Source of the DNA: Nonomuraea sp. SBT364
GTDB lineage: Bacteria > Actinomycetota > Actinomycetes > Streptosporangiales > Streptosporangiaceae
Length of the DNA stretch: 39,464 bases
Assembly (NCBI RefSeq): GCF_001083785.1
Contig: NZ_LAVL01000074.1
Coordinates: forward strand, 1-39,464
Direction of reading: 5' to 3'
Within the stretch, counting starts at the first letter, position 1, and the number at the start of each line of letters is the position of its first letter. A program made the translations under genes and the position numbers. The notes under the pieces were generated by a model, which did not search any database, was not told where the DNA came from, and worked only from the letters and a program-made list of their open reading frames with translations. Below are positions 29,769 to 37,611 of this stretch, in pieces.

Positions 29769-30638
29769 ATGCCGCTATCACCAGTGACGCACCGCATCAT
29801 CGACGTCGATGGGGTCGAGACCTTCTACAGGGAGGCCGGCCCGCCGGACGCCCCGGTGTTCCTGCTGCCGCACGGCTACCCCTGCTCCTCCTACGAGTTC
29901 CGCGGCCTCATGCCCGCCCTCGGCGACCGCTGGCGCCTGCTCGCGCCCGACCTGCCGGGCTTCGGCCACAGCGCCACCCCCGCCGGCTTCTCCTACACCT
30001 TCGACGGCTACGCCGACCACCTCGAACGCTTCACCCAGGTGCTCGGCCTGTCCCGGTACGCCCTCTACCTGCACGACTACGGCTCCCAGTTCGGCCTCCG
30101 GCTCGCCCTGCGATCGCCGGAACGGGTGGCCGCGCTCGTCATCCAGAACGGCGACATCTACGAGGACGCGCTCGGCCCGAAGTACGCCTGGCTGAAGGAG
30201 CACTGGGCCCACCCGACGCCCGAGGGCCGGGAGAAGATGGCCGCCAACGTCTCGCTTGACGGGTTTCGCGACGAGTTCGCCGGCGACCTGCCCCCGCACC
30301 TCGCCGAACGGGTGAGCCCGGACCTGTGGACGCTGCACTGGGCCCTGATGAACACCCCGGAGCGCAGGCGGAACGTGGTGAACCTGTTCGAGGACCAGGC
30401 GACGACGCTCGGCTGGTTCCCGAAGGAGCAGGCGTACCTGCGCGAGCACCGGCCGCCGGCGCTGATCGTGTGGGGACCGCACGACGGCTACATGCCCGAG
30501 GAGTCCGCCCGGGCGTACCTGCGCGACCTTCCCGACGCCGAGCTGCACCTGCTCGACGCCGGGCACTGGGCGCTGGAGACCAGCCTGGGCGAGATCGTCC
30601 CCCTCGTCCGCGACTTCCTCGGACGCGTCCACTCCTGA
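29769..30638 (+). CDS. Alpha/beta hydrolase with Asp nucleophile (haloalkane dehalogenase/epoxide hydrolase-like)
   Basis: A 289-residue soluble hydrolase. HGYPCSSYEFRGLMPAL carries the HGxP oxyanion motif. The nucleophile elbow is Asp103 in YLHDYGSQFG instead of Ser, which is the mark of haloalkane dehalogenases and epoxide hydrolases. Asp239 (WGPHDGYM) and His266 (DAGHWALE) complete the triad. The cap region contains HWALMNTPERRRNVVNLF. No second halide-binding Trp or epoxide-activating Tyr pair can be confirmed by eye, so the reaction stays open. It stands between two decayed genes. Confidence 0.88.
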   Translation: MPLSPVTHRIIDVDGVETFYREAGPPDAPVFLLPHGYPCSSYEFRGLMPALGDRWRLLAPDLPGFGHSATPAGFSYTFDGYADHLERFTQVLGLSRYALYLHDYGSQFGLRLALRSPERVAALVIQNGDIYEDALGPKYAWLKEHWAHPTPEGREKMAANVSLDGFRDEFAGDLPPHLAERVSPDLWTLHWALMNTPERRRNVVNLFEDQATTLGWFPKEQAYLREHRPPALIVWGPHDGYMPEESARAYLRDLPDAELHLLDAGHWALETSLGEIVPLVRDFLGRVHS

Positions 30639-30659
30639 CCGCGCCGGCGCCGCCGCACA

Positions 30660-30930
30660 GCGAGGCTGACGGCCGCCGGCTTCGCCGAGCAGGACGGCGC
30701 CGTGCCCGGGCGGCCGGTCCGGTTCGTGATGAGGGATGGGCGGGGGCGCGAGCTTGATCTGCATCCCTGAGGTTCGGCGCGGACGGCTCGGCGGTCCAGG
30801 CGGCCGACGGCCGGGGCGGCGTCTTCCGCTGTCCCGCCGATGCCTTCGCGACCGGGGTGATCGGGGCCCTGCTCCGCGAGGCGTTCGGGATCGCCACCCC
30901 CTTCTGGGATCGGCCGCCGGCCCCGGTGCC
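30660..30930 (+). pseudogene. Decayed nucleotidyltransferase-like gene with frameshift
   Basis: One frame reads LTAAGFAEQDGAVPGRPVRFVMRDGRGRELDLHP and hits TGA at 30768. Shifting frame there continues RFGADGSAVQAADGRGGVFRCPADAFATG. Joined (an original CATCCCGTGAGG with one G lost would do it) this resembles the middle of the small nucleotidyltransferases related to lincosamide/aminoglycoside adenylyltransferases (RGRELDLHPVRF). The N-terminal active-site part is missing. I infer a remnant; the family call is tentative. Confidence 0.45.
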
Positions 30931-30952
30931 CAAACCTCAGAGCGCAAGGTTT

Positions 30953-30969
30953 ATCCTAGGAGTATTAGG
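30953..30969. promoter_or_regulatory. Putative operator before the TetR/hydrolase operon
   Basis: An A/T-rich patch holds the 8-bp palindrome TCCTAGGA (30954-30961) inside a longer CCTA-N7-TAGG inverted repeat (30955-30969). CTAGGAG recurs at 30986-30992, overlapping the ribosome site of the TetR gene. It is a plausible autoregulation site. Confidence 0.4.
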
Positions 30970-30997
30970 TTTGATTTGAGCTGCTCTAGGAGAATGT

Positions 30998-31591
30998 ATG
31001 GCGCGGGCCGGGCTGACGGCTGATCGGGTGACAGTCGCGGGTGCCGAGCTGGCGGACGAGGTCGGGCTGGAGCACGTGACCATGTCGGCGGTGGCCAGGC
31101 GGCTCGGGGTGAAGGACGCGAGCCTGTACGTGCACGTACGCGGCCTGGAAGACCTGCGCGGGCGGATCGCCCTGCTGGCGGCGGACGAGAAGACGATCCG
31201 CATCGCCGAGGCGACCGCCGGACGGGCCGGGAAGGACGCGCTGGTGGCGTTCGCGGACGCCTGGCGGGCCTACGCCCACGACCATCCGGGCCGCTACACC
31301 GCGACACAGGTCCCGACCCGGATCGATCCCGATCTCGCGGCCCGGGCGCCGGGGCCGCGACGCGCGGTCGAGCTGACGTACAGCATGCTGCGCGCCTACG
31401 CGCTGGCCGAGCCCGACCTGACCGACGCGGTCCGGCTGGTGCGCAGCACGCTGCACGGCTTCGTCAGCCTGGAGGCCGCCGGCGGGTTCGCGCACGCGCG
31501 CCCGGCGGAGACCTCGTGGGGCCGCTGCCTCGACGCGCTGCACGCCCTCCTGGAGCGCTGGCCCGCACCCCGTGAAGGAGAGTCCTCATGA
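30998..31591 (+). CDS. TetR-family regulator with WHG-type C domain
   Basis: A 197-residue regulator; AGGAG lies 5 bases before the ATG. Helix-turn-helix in residues about 8-52: RVTVAGAELADEVGLEHVTMSAVARRLGVKDASLYVHVRGLEDL. The C domain contains RYTATQV and LVRSTLHGFVSLEAAGGFAH, matching the TetR_C WHG group, where W(H)G is here LHG. The stop overlaps the hydrolase ATG by four bases (ATGA), so both are translationally coupled and the hydrolase is the regulated gene. Confidence 0.92.
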   Translation: MARAGLTADRVTVAGAELADEVGLEHVTMSAVARRLGVKDASLYVHVRGLEDLRGRIALLAADEKTIRIAEATAGRAGKDALVAFADAWRAYAHDHPGRYTATQVPTRIDPDLAARAPGPRRAVELTYSMLRAYALAEPDLTDAVRLVRSTLHGFVSLEAAGGFAHARPAETSWGRCLDALHALLERWPAPREGESS

Positions 31592-32430
31592 CCGATCCCA
31601 CCACCGGCCGCCTGCGCGTGGACGGCGCCACCCTGCACTACGAGGTACGTGGGCGGGGCCCGCTGCTGCTGCTGATCCCGGGCGGCGCGGGCGACGCCGC
31701 CTCGTTCGACGGCATCGCCGGCGAGCTGGCCGCCGACCACACGGTCGCCGCCTACGACGCACGCGGCATGTCCCGCAGCCCGCTGGACGACCCGCGGGCC
31801 ACCCAGCACGTCGCGCGGCACGCCGACGACGCGTTCCGGCTGCTGGAACTGCTGTCGCCGGACGCGCCCGCCCGCGTGGCCGGATGCAGCTCGGGGGCGA
31901 TCGTCGCGCTGCACCTGCTCACCGCCCATCCCGGGCGGCTGGAACGCGTGGTCGCGCACGAGCCGCCGGTGGTGGAGGTGCTGCCGGACGCCGCCGGGCA
32001 CCGCGCGATGCTCGCCCGCGTCCAGGACACGTTCCGGCGGGAGGGGCTGATGCCCGCGGTGGCCGAGTTCGCGGCGGCCCTGCGGCGGCCGGGCGCCGGG
32101 GAGCCCGCCAGGGCGGAGGCGGCCGTCGAGCTGCCGCCCCGGGCGGCGGCCCGCGCCGAGCGGACGATGGCGAACATGCCCTACTTCCTCGGGCGCATCG
32201 TGCCGAGCTTCATGGCCTACACCCCCGACCTGGAGCGCCTGGCGGCCCTGTCGGACCGGCTCGTGCTCGCGGGCGGCGCGGACTCGCGCGGCGAGCTGCC
32301 CTACCGTCCCGCCGCGCTCCTGGCCGAGCGGTTCGGCAGGGAGCTCGTCCACTTCCCCGGCGGTCACACGGGCCTCAGCACGCATCCCGCCGGGTTCGCC
32401 GAGCTGCTCCGCAAGGTGCTGAGCAGCTAG
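31588..32430 (+). CDS. Alpha/beta hydrolase coupled to TetR
   Basis: A 280-residue soluble hydrolase. LLLIPGGAGDAASFDGIAGELAADHTVAAYDARGMSRSPLDD is the N-terminal core. The triad is Ser101 in GCSSGA, Asp232 (LAGGADSRGE) and His260 (PGGHTGL). The cap is short. It is expressed with the TetR gene through an ATGA overlap. Its last four bases overlap the end of the convergent TetR gene on the other strand. Such TetR/hydrolase pairs are common in actinomycetes; the ester or lactone substrate is not known. Confidence 0.9.
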   Translation: MTDPTTGRLRVDGATLHYEVRGRGPLLLLIPGGAGDAASFDGIAGELAADHTVAAYDARGMSRSPLDDPRATQHVARHADDAFRLLELLSPDAPARVAGCSSGAIVALHLLTAHPGRLERVVAHEPPVVEVLPDAAGHRAMLARVQDTFRREGLMPAVAEFAAALRRPGAGEPARAEAAVELPPRAAARAERTMANMPYFLGRIVPSFMAYTPDLERLAALSDRLVLAGGADSRGELPYRPAALLAERFGRELVHFPGGHTGLSTHPAGFAELLRKVLSS

Positions 32431-32981
32431 CGCGGCTGGTCGAGCACCACCTCCGCCAGGGCCCGCGCGGCCCGGGCGGGATGGGCGTCGGGGCGGGTGA
32501 CGGCGTGGGCGAGCACCCCGTCCACGAGCACGAGGATCTGGTCGGCGCCGAAGCCGGGCGCCGGGTGCCGGTGGCGGCGCAGCTCGTCCTCGAACAGCCG
32601 GTGCAGCCGGTCCTTGTACGCGCGGACCTCGGCGTGCGCGGGGTGGGCCGGATCGGTGAGGGCGAGCTCGGCCGCCGTGTAGCGGCAGCCGTGGAACGAC
32701 GGCCGCGTGGTGATCTTGTCCAGCTCGTCGAAGACGGCCAGGACCCGCTCCCGGGGGTCGTCCCCGGCGTCGTCCATCACCTGACGATAGCGGGCCTCGA
32801 CGCCGGCCCCCCGCAGCGTCTCGGCGATCAGCCCGTCCTTGCCGCCGAAGTGCTGGTAGAGCGAGCGGCGGGCGACGTCGGCCTCCTTGAGGATCGCGTC
32901 CACCCCGACATGGACGCCCTGCTCGTAGGTGAGGTCGCTCGCGGCCTGGAGAAGCCGTTCGCGGGGTCCCGGTCTGCTCAT
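32427..32981 (-). CDS. TetR-family regulator of the divergent MFS gene
   Basis: A 184-residue regulator. The ATG at 32981 gives MSRPGPRERLLQAASDLTYEQGVHVGVDAILKEADVARRSLYQHFGGKDGLIAETL, the TetR helix-turn-helix; an ATG at 32990 and a GTG further up are in frame. DPAHPAHAEVRAYKDRLHRLFEDELR and VDGVLAHAVTRPDAHPARAA form the ligand domain. It is divergent from the MFS gene at 33075 with repeated TTCTATCTA elements between, so it most likely represses that exporter. Confidence 0.92.
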   Translation of the reverse strand: MSRPGPRERLLQAASDLTYEQGVHVGVDAILKEADVARRSLYQHFGGKDGLIAETLRGAGVEARYRQVMDDAGDDPRERVLAVFDELDKITTRPSFHGCRYTAAELALTDPAHPAHAEVRAYKDRLHRLFEDELRRHRHPAPGFGADQILVLVDGVLAHAVTRPDAHPARAARALAEVVLDQPR

Positions 32982-33006
32982 CACACGCATCCGATCCGGC
33001 AGCGGA

Positions 33007-33063
33007 TTGACAGTTAGACCAACCATTCTATCTAATGGCGGCGTATACCGATCGTTCTATCTA
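33007..33063 (+). promoter_or_regulatory. MFS promoter with repeated TTCTATCTA operator elements
   Basis: TTGACA (33007-33012) and TATCTA (33029-33034) are 16 bases apart, a good -35/-10 pair towards the MFS gene. CATTCTATCTA (33024-33034) covers the -10 and CGTTCTATCTA (33053-33063) repeats it 29 bases on, near the expected transcript start. TTAGA and TCTAA arms also flank the first copy as an inverted repeat. Confidence 0.6.
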
Positions 33064-33074
33064 CCGGAGTCGCC

Positions 33075-34463
33075 ATGCCCCGCGCGGGCACCCTTCCCGT
33101 CGTGCTGACGGGTGTGTTCATCACGATCCTCGACTTCTTCATCGTCAACGTCGCCATCCCCGCCATCCAGCGCGACCTGCACGCCGGCGCGGCCGCCGTC
33201 GAGTGGGTCGTCGCCGGCTACGGCCTGGCCTACGGGGCCGGACTGGTCCTCGGCGGGCGGCTCGGCGACATCCTCGGCCGCCGCCGCATGTTCGTCATCG
33301 GCCTGACCCTGTTCACGCTCGCCTCGATCGCGTGCGGCCTGGCGCCCGACGCCGGCACGCTGGTCGCCGCCCGCATCGCCCAGGGGCTGGCCGCGGCGGC
33401 GCTCACCCCGCAGGTGCTGGCCATCCTGCGGACCGTCTACAGCGGGCCCGCCCAGGCCAGGGCCATCAACGCCTACGCGCTGACGATGGGGCTGGCCGCG
33501 GTGTTCGGGCAGCTCGTCGGCGGCCTGCTGATCCAGGCCGACCTGTTCGGGCTCGGCTGGCGCGCCTGCTTCCTGATCAACGTGCCGATCGGCGTAGCGG
33601 CGCTCGCGCTGACCCGCCGGGTGGTCCCCGAGAGCCGCCCCGGCACGGCCGTGCGGCTCGACCTGGGCGGCACCGCCCTCATCAGCGCGGCGCTGGTGGC
33701 GACCCTGCTGCCGCTGATCGAGGGGCGCGAGCAGGGCTGGCCGCTGTGGACGTGGCTGTCGCTGGCCGCCGCCGTCGCGCTCTTCGCCGCCTACGGCAGG
33801 CGACGGCACGCATCGCCCCTGATCGACCTGGCCCTGTTCCGCGAGCGGGCGTTCACCGCCGGTCTGCTCACCCAGCTCGCCTTCACCATGGGCATGGCCG
33901 CGTACTTCCTGATCTTCGCCCTGTACGTGCAGGGGGCGGCCGGGCTGGACGCGCTGGGGGCCGGGCTGATCTTCACGCCGATCGGGCTGGGCTATCTGGC
34001 CGCCTCGCTGCTCGCGCCCCGGGTCGTCGCGCGGTTCGGCCGCCAGACGATCGCCCTGGGCGGGCTGACCCGGGCGCTCGGTCTCACGGTGCTGCTCGCC
34101 GCCGTCGCGCTGGAGGCCCCGCTCGGCTGGCTGGTGCCGATCCTGGCCGTCGACGGGTTCGGCATGGGGCTGGCGCTCGCGCCGATCATGGGCACGGTGC
34201 TCGCCGGGGTCGCGCCCCGCCACGCCGGCGCCGCGGCCGGGGTGCTGACGACGGCTCAGCAGGTCGGCGCGGCGCTCGGTGTCGGGATCGTCGGGATCGT
34301 GTTCTACGGGAGCCTGCCGGGCGGGGTGAGCCTGGCGTTCCAGCACGGGCTGATCTACCTGATCGTCGTCGCGCTGGCCATCGCCGCGCTCGTCCAGCTC
34401 CTGCCCCACACTCCCGGCCCCCGCCTCCCGGCCGGAGCGGCCGGGAAGGAGGCGGTCGCGTGA
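33075..34463 (+). CDS. DHA2-type MFS multidrug exporter
   Basis: A 462-residue transporter with about 14 hydrophobic segments. FITILDFFIVNVAIPAIQRDL in helix 1 (motif D1), LGGRLGDILGRRRMFVIGL (motif A) and the helix 5 GxxxGP-like region are typical of the EmrB/QacA family of drug-proton antiporters. GGAG precedes the ATG at 33075. The divergent TetR gene and its repeated operator indicate substrate-induced efflux. The exported compound is unknown. Confidence 0.93.
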   Translation: MPRAGTLPVVLTGVFITILDFFIVNVAIPAIQRDLHAGAAAVEWVVAGYGLAYGAGLVLGGRLGDILGRRRMFVIGLTLFTLASIACGLAPDAGTLVAARIAQGLAAAALTPQVLAILRTVYSGPAQARAINAYALTMGLAAVFGQLVGGLLIQADLFGLGWRACFLINVPIGVAALALTRRVVPESRPGTAVRLDLGGTALISAALVATLLPLIEGREQGWPLWTWLSLAAAVALFAAYGRRRHASPLIDLALFRERAFTAGLLTQLAFTMGMAAYFLIFALYVQGAAGLDALGAGLIFTPIGLGYLAASLLAPRVVARFGRQTIALGGLTRALGLTVLLAAVALEAPLGWLVPILAVDGFGMGLALAPIMGTVLAGVAPRHAGAAAGVLTTAQQVGAALGVGIVGIVFYGSLPGGVSLAFQHGLIYLIVVALAIAALVQLLPHTPGPRLPAGAAGKEAVA

Positions 34464-34497
34464 GGACGCCGGGCGGACGCTCCGCGGGCTCCCGTCG

Positions 34498-35247
34498 TCA
34501 GCGCAGCGAGATGTGCAGCATCTCGCCCACGTTCCGGTAGCCGACCCGGGTGTAGACGCGGGCGGCGCGGTCGTCGGCGGGCGTGAGGAACGGCGTCGTG
34601 ATCCCGGCGCCGGCGCCCGCGCTGGTCAGCAGTGCCGTGACGGCGCCGGCGACGCCGCGCCGCCGGTGCGAGTCCAGCACCGCGATGCCGGCGACCTCGG
34701 CGACCCCCCGGTGCGGGCCGCCGGTCTGCCCGCCGCCGACGACCTGTCCGGTGGCGGTGTCGGTGGCGGCGGCCACGAGCCCGCCCCTGTCGAGGAGCCG
34801 CCGCAGTCGCGCGACGTCGTGCCCGGTCGCCTCGGGCGCCTCGAACGCGGCGTTCATCACCCGGGCGACGGCCAGCAGCCCGGCGTCGTCGTCCACGAGC
34901 GCGATCCGGACGGCGGCGTCCGCGGGCGCGCGCACCACCTCGCCGGGCGGGCACACCAGCAGCGGGTAGCGGCCCTCCGCCGTGAACCCGGCCGCGAGCA
35001 GGGCGTCCTCCACCTTCGGCGCCGCCTGCGGCACGTACTCCAGCCGGGGCGTCCTGGCCCGCTCCCGGAACGCCGCCACCAGCGCGGCGACCTCGTCCGC
35101 CGTGGGGGCGACGTCGTCGTCGGGGATGGCGTAGTTGAACGGCAGCGCGTCGTCATGCTCGTCGAACCTGATCACGAACGGCCCGGCCCGATGGGCCCCG
35201 TCGCCCGCCGCCGCCCTCAGGTAGGCGTGCACGTCGGTGTTCAGCAC
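34498..35247 (-). CDS. GNAT-family N-acetyltransferase
   Basis: A 249-residue protein. The GTG at 35247 has GGAGAGG upstream. Residues about 1-115 are a divergent N-terminal half (FVIRFDEHDDALPFNYAIPDDD, PRLEYVPQAAPKVEDALLAAGF). Residues about 120-245 carry the GNAT acetyl-CoA fold, with VAEVAGIAVLDSHRRRGVAGAVTALLTSAGAG supplying the pyrophosphate loop (R-x-x-G-x-A analogue RRRGVAG) and RVYTRVGYRNVGEML the C-terminal strand. The start overlaps the phosphatase-like gene by 7 bases, so both are co-translated. The acceptor is unknown. Confidence 0.9.
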   Translation of the reverse strand: MLNTDVHAYLRAAAGDGAHRAGPFVIRFDEHDDALPFNYAIPDDDVAPTADEVAALVAAFRERARTPRLEYVPQAAPKVEDALLAAGFTAEGRYPLLVCPPGEVVRAPADAAVRIALVDDDAGLLAVARVMNAAFEAPEATGHDVARLRRLLDRGGLVAAATDTATGQVVGGGQTGGPHRGVAEVAGIAVLDSHRRRGVAGAVTALLTSAGAGAGITTPFLTPADDRAARVYTRVGYRNVGEMLHISLR

Positions 35248-36071
35248 GTACGGTCCTCTCCGTCTGATGTGGCTTCCGGTACGGACGCGGCCAGGACCTC
35301 GCACGCGTCCTTGTGCACCGCCGCGCCGCACGAGAACACGGCGGTGCCGGTGACCGGGTGGGGCCGACCGTGAGCTCCGCTGAAGAACCCGCCGGCCTCG
35401 GTCACGATCAGCGACAGCGGCGCGTAGTCCCACACCTTCCCGCCCACCTGAACCGCCAGGTCCAGCTCCCCGGCGGCCACCAGCAGCGCGGCGTGCACCC
35501 GCCAGCCGGCCGGCACGGCGGCGCGCGCCAGCCGGTCCAGCTCGGCCCGATGCCGTCCGGGGGCCAACTCGGCCGGTGGCAGCGTCCCCACCCGGCAGGA
35601 GGACAGGGCATCGGGCGGCTCCTTCGCCCGCAGCCGCCGCGCACCGGTCAGCCGCCCGCCGGTCACGTCCGCGACGAAGGCGCCGTGCCCGCGCGCGGCG
35701 TACCAGACCTCGTGCCGCGCGGGGACGATCGCGACCCCCACGACCACCTGGCCGTCCTCCTCCAGGGCGATCAGCGTCTGCCAGCGGTCGTCGCCCCGCA
35801 CGAAGACCAGGGTCCCGTCGATGCCGTCGAGGAGCCAGCGCCGCCGCCCCCGGCCGAGCTCGCCGGTCTCCTCCCCCAGGAAGGCGTCGGCGGGCCGTTC
35901 GGCGAGCAGGATCCGGCGCACCTCCTGCTCCACGGCCAGATCGGCCTCCGTCACCACCGAGCCGTCGGCCTTGCGCCGCTGGGCGAGGTCCCTGACGTGG
36001 GCGAAGTGGCGCAGCCCCAGCTCGGCGCCCGCGAGGGCGGCCCGCAGGGCGAGATCGAGGTCGTGCAGCAC
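35241..36071 (-). CDS. Inositol monophosphatase-family protein
   Basis: A 276-residue Mg-dependent phosphatase-like protein (histidinol-phosphatase/inositol-phosphatase group). KADGSVVTEADLAVE is the family start, GEETG supplies a metal Glu, WLLDGIDGT carries Asp82 and Asp85 (the usual DPIDGT, with Pro replaced by Gly) and VWDYAPLSLIVTEAGG is the C-terminal substrate motif. The GTG at 36071 gives the usual family length; an upstream GTG at 36170 is in frame but would add 33 basic residues. It is co-transcribed with the GNAT gene (7-base overlap). The substrate is undetermined. Confidence 0.87.
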   Translation of the reverse strand: MLHDLDLALRAALAGAELGLRHFAHVRDLAQRRKADGSVVTEADLAVEQEVRRILLAERPADAFLGEETGELGRGRRRWLLDGIDGTLVFVRGDDRWQTLIALEEDGQVVVGVAIVPARHEVWYAARGHGAFVADVTGGRLTGARRLRAKEPPDALSSCRVGTLPPAELAPGRHRAELDRLARAAVPAGWRVHAALLVAAGELDLAVQVGGKVWDYAPLSLIVTEAGGFFSGAHGRPHPVTGTAVFSCGAAVHKDACEVLAASVPEATSDGEDRTC

Positions 36072-36274
36072 GCTGACGATGATGGCGCATCGGCCGTGCG
36101 GCCGCCTGACCGGGGGTCGCCTGCCCTCCGCGCTCTGTCGGGCACCTCGCCGGACGGAGGGGATACGCACGGAATCTCTTGAGTTTTCGCTGGTGGAGCG
36201 CAGGGGATTGATCGGGTTCGTACGGAGTCCATCGAGCTGCGCGACGCACCTCGATGTGTGACGAGGAGCCTTGC

Positions 36275-36625
36275 ATGACTGACCTGACGAGCGAAGAACT
36301 CACTGAGACGAACCTCGAGAATTTCATCGGGTTCATGACGTTCCTCGCCAAGAACGACCTCTGGGACGAGGCGCGTACGGCCCTGGAGGCGGCCGGGGTG
36401 TCGACGGTCCGCGTCAGCACCGAGCCCATCCGCGTCATCCGCAAGATGATCAACGAGGAGTGGCTGCCCACCGACCGGCTGGACCCCGGGGGGCGCAGGC
36501 ACGCGCTGGTGATCGCGGAGTGCGGCTGCGGTGTCAGCTCGCCGGGACCCGGGAGCGGCCCGGTCAGTCCCACCGGGGGTGGCGGCGACGCCGGCGCCGG
36601 CGGCGACGGAGGACGGCCGCAGTGA
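36275..36625 (+). CDS. Small leader-like protein with Gly-rich Cys tail, next to a protease
   Basis: I do not recognise this 116-residue protein. The ATG at 36275 has GAGGAG 6 bases upstream; an in-frame ATG at 36254 lacks one. Residues about 1-65 are acidic and helical (TSEELTETNLENFIGFMTFLAKNDLWDEARTALEAAG), followed by VIRKMINEEWLP and a hydrophobic ALVIAECGCG with Cys83 and Cys85. The last 30 residues are Gly, Pro, Ser and Asp only. There is no signal peptide or membrane helix. The layout of a helical acidic part, then a two-Cys site and a flexible tail, recalls peptide precursors, but no modification enzyme is nearby. It ends 24 bases before a trypsin-like protease gene, so the pair is probably one operon. 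Confidence 0.7.
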   Translation: MTDLTSEELTETNLENFIGFMTFLAKNDLWDEARTALEAAGVSTVRVSTEPIRVIRKMINEEWLPTDRLDPGGRRHALVIAECGCGVSSPGPGSGPVSPTGGGGDAGAGGDGGRPQ

Positions 36626-36649
36626 CGTCGTTCCCGGAGGCCCGGCGTC

Positions 36650-37585
36650 ATGCCCGATAGCCACGACGGCGCGGACGACCTGCCCGCCGTGCGCGGCGCC
36701 AAGGAACGGTTCGCGGAGCAGTTGCTCGCCAACCCCGACGTCAACGGGGTGGGCGTGGGGCACCGGCGGCGCTCGGGCGAGAAGGTCGAGGAGTACGCGG
36801 TCGTCGTGCACGTCACGCGCAAGCGCCCGCTCGACGAGGTCGATCCCGATCGCCGGGTGCCGGGGACGTTGCGCTATGCCGCACCGGACGGCCGGGAGGT
36901 CGTCGTCCGCGTCGACGTGCAGGAGCGGGACAAGCCCACGGTCGAGGACGACCGTCCGGCCGTGGGCGTCGACCTGGGCGGCAGGTGCCGGCCGGTGCTC
37001 GGCGGCGTGAGCGTGAGCAGTTCCGGCACGTTCGGCGGCTGGGTGTGGGACACGGTGACGAACCAGGTGGTCGCCCTGTCCAACCGCCACGTGTTCGGCT
37101 CGGTCGCGGGCACGCCCGTCATCCAGCCGGCCGGCGAGGACGGCGGAGGGCCCGCGGACCGCATCGCCTCCGTGCTGAGGGCGGGCTCGCTGGACGCCGC
37201 GATAGCCGTGCCGATCGATCCGAGCGTGGTCGGCACCTCGATCGCCGGAGGCGGCCCCGCCGTCTTCGAGATCGCCGACGCCGTCCTCGACATGCCGGTT
37301 CACAAGACCGGGCGCAGGACCGGGCTCACCCATGGCGTCGTGGACCTCATCGACTACGACTCGGACCACCACGGGTCCCATACCGACCTGTGGATCGACG
37401 GCGGCGGCGACGACTTCTCCGACGGCGGCGACTCCGGGGCGCTCTATCTGGAGGCGCGGGCCTCCGACCGCGGCGACTGGCACCGCGTCGTGGGCCTCCA
37501 CTGGGGAGGAGCCGGCAACGACGGGGTCGGGCACCACATCAGGGCGGTCTTCGAGGACCTCGGGCTCGACACCCTGCCTCCCTGA
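36650..37585 (+). CDS. Trypsin-like serine protease without signal peptide
   Basis: A 311-residue protein. GGAGG at 36636-36640 precedes the ATG by 9 bases. Residues about 12-95 form an N-terminal region (AKERFAEQLLANPDVNGVGVGHRRRSGEKVEEYAVVVHVTRKRP) seen in intracellular Nal1-like peptidases. Residues about 105-305 are a chymotrypsin fold with His147 (LSNRHVF), Asp182 (SLDAAIAVP) and Ser262 (GDSGALYL). All three catalytic residues are present. The absence of a signal peptide implies cytoplasmic action or export by another route. The small protein encoded 24 bases upstream is a candidate partner, inhibitor or substrate. Confidence 0.88.
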   Translation: MPDSHDGADDLPAVRGAKERFAEQLLANPDVNGVGVGHRRRSGEKVEEYAVVVHVTRKRPLDEVDPDRRVPGTLRYAAPDGREVVVRVDVQERDKPTVEDDRPAVGVDLGGRCRPVLGGVSVSSSGTFGGWVWDTVTNQVVALSNRHVFGSVAGTPVIQPAGEDGGGPADRIASVLRAGSLDAAIAVPIDPSVVGTSIAGGGPAVFEIADAVLDMPVHKTGRRTGLTHGVVDLIDYDSDHHGSHTDLWIDGGGDDFSDGGDSGALYLEARASDRGDWHRVVGLHWGGAGNDGVGHHIRAVFEDLGLDTLPP

Positions 37586-37611
37586 GCCCCGCGCCGGCCA
37601 CCGGGACCGCG

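Noticed and set aside
30736..31023. Plus-strand ORF overlapping the start of the TetR gene at 30998
   Set aside because: Its middle is the second half of the decayed nucleotidyltransferase, and it runs through the TetR promoter region; not a functional gene.
33057..34409. Minus-strand ORF of 450 codons opposite the MFS exporter
   Set aside because: Gln/Arg/Asp-rich shadow typical of the strand opposite a membrane protein; the plus strand has a promoter, ribosome site and MFS motifs.
36231..36255. ATCGAG / CTCGAT inverted repeat before the small-protein gene
   Set aside because: Six-bp arms 13 bases apart are expected by chance in a region this GC-rich, and there is no second copy.
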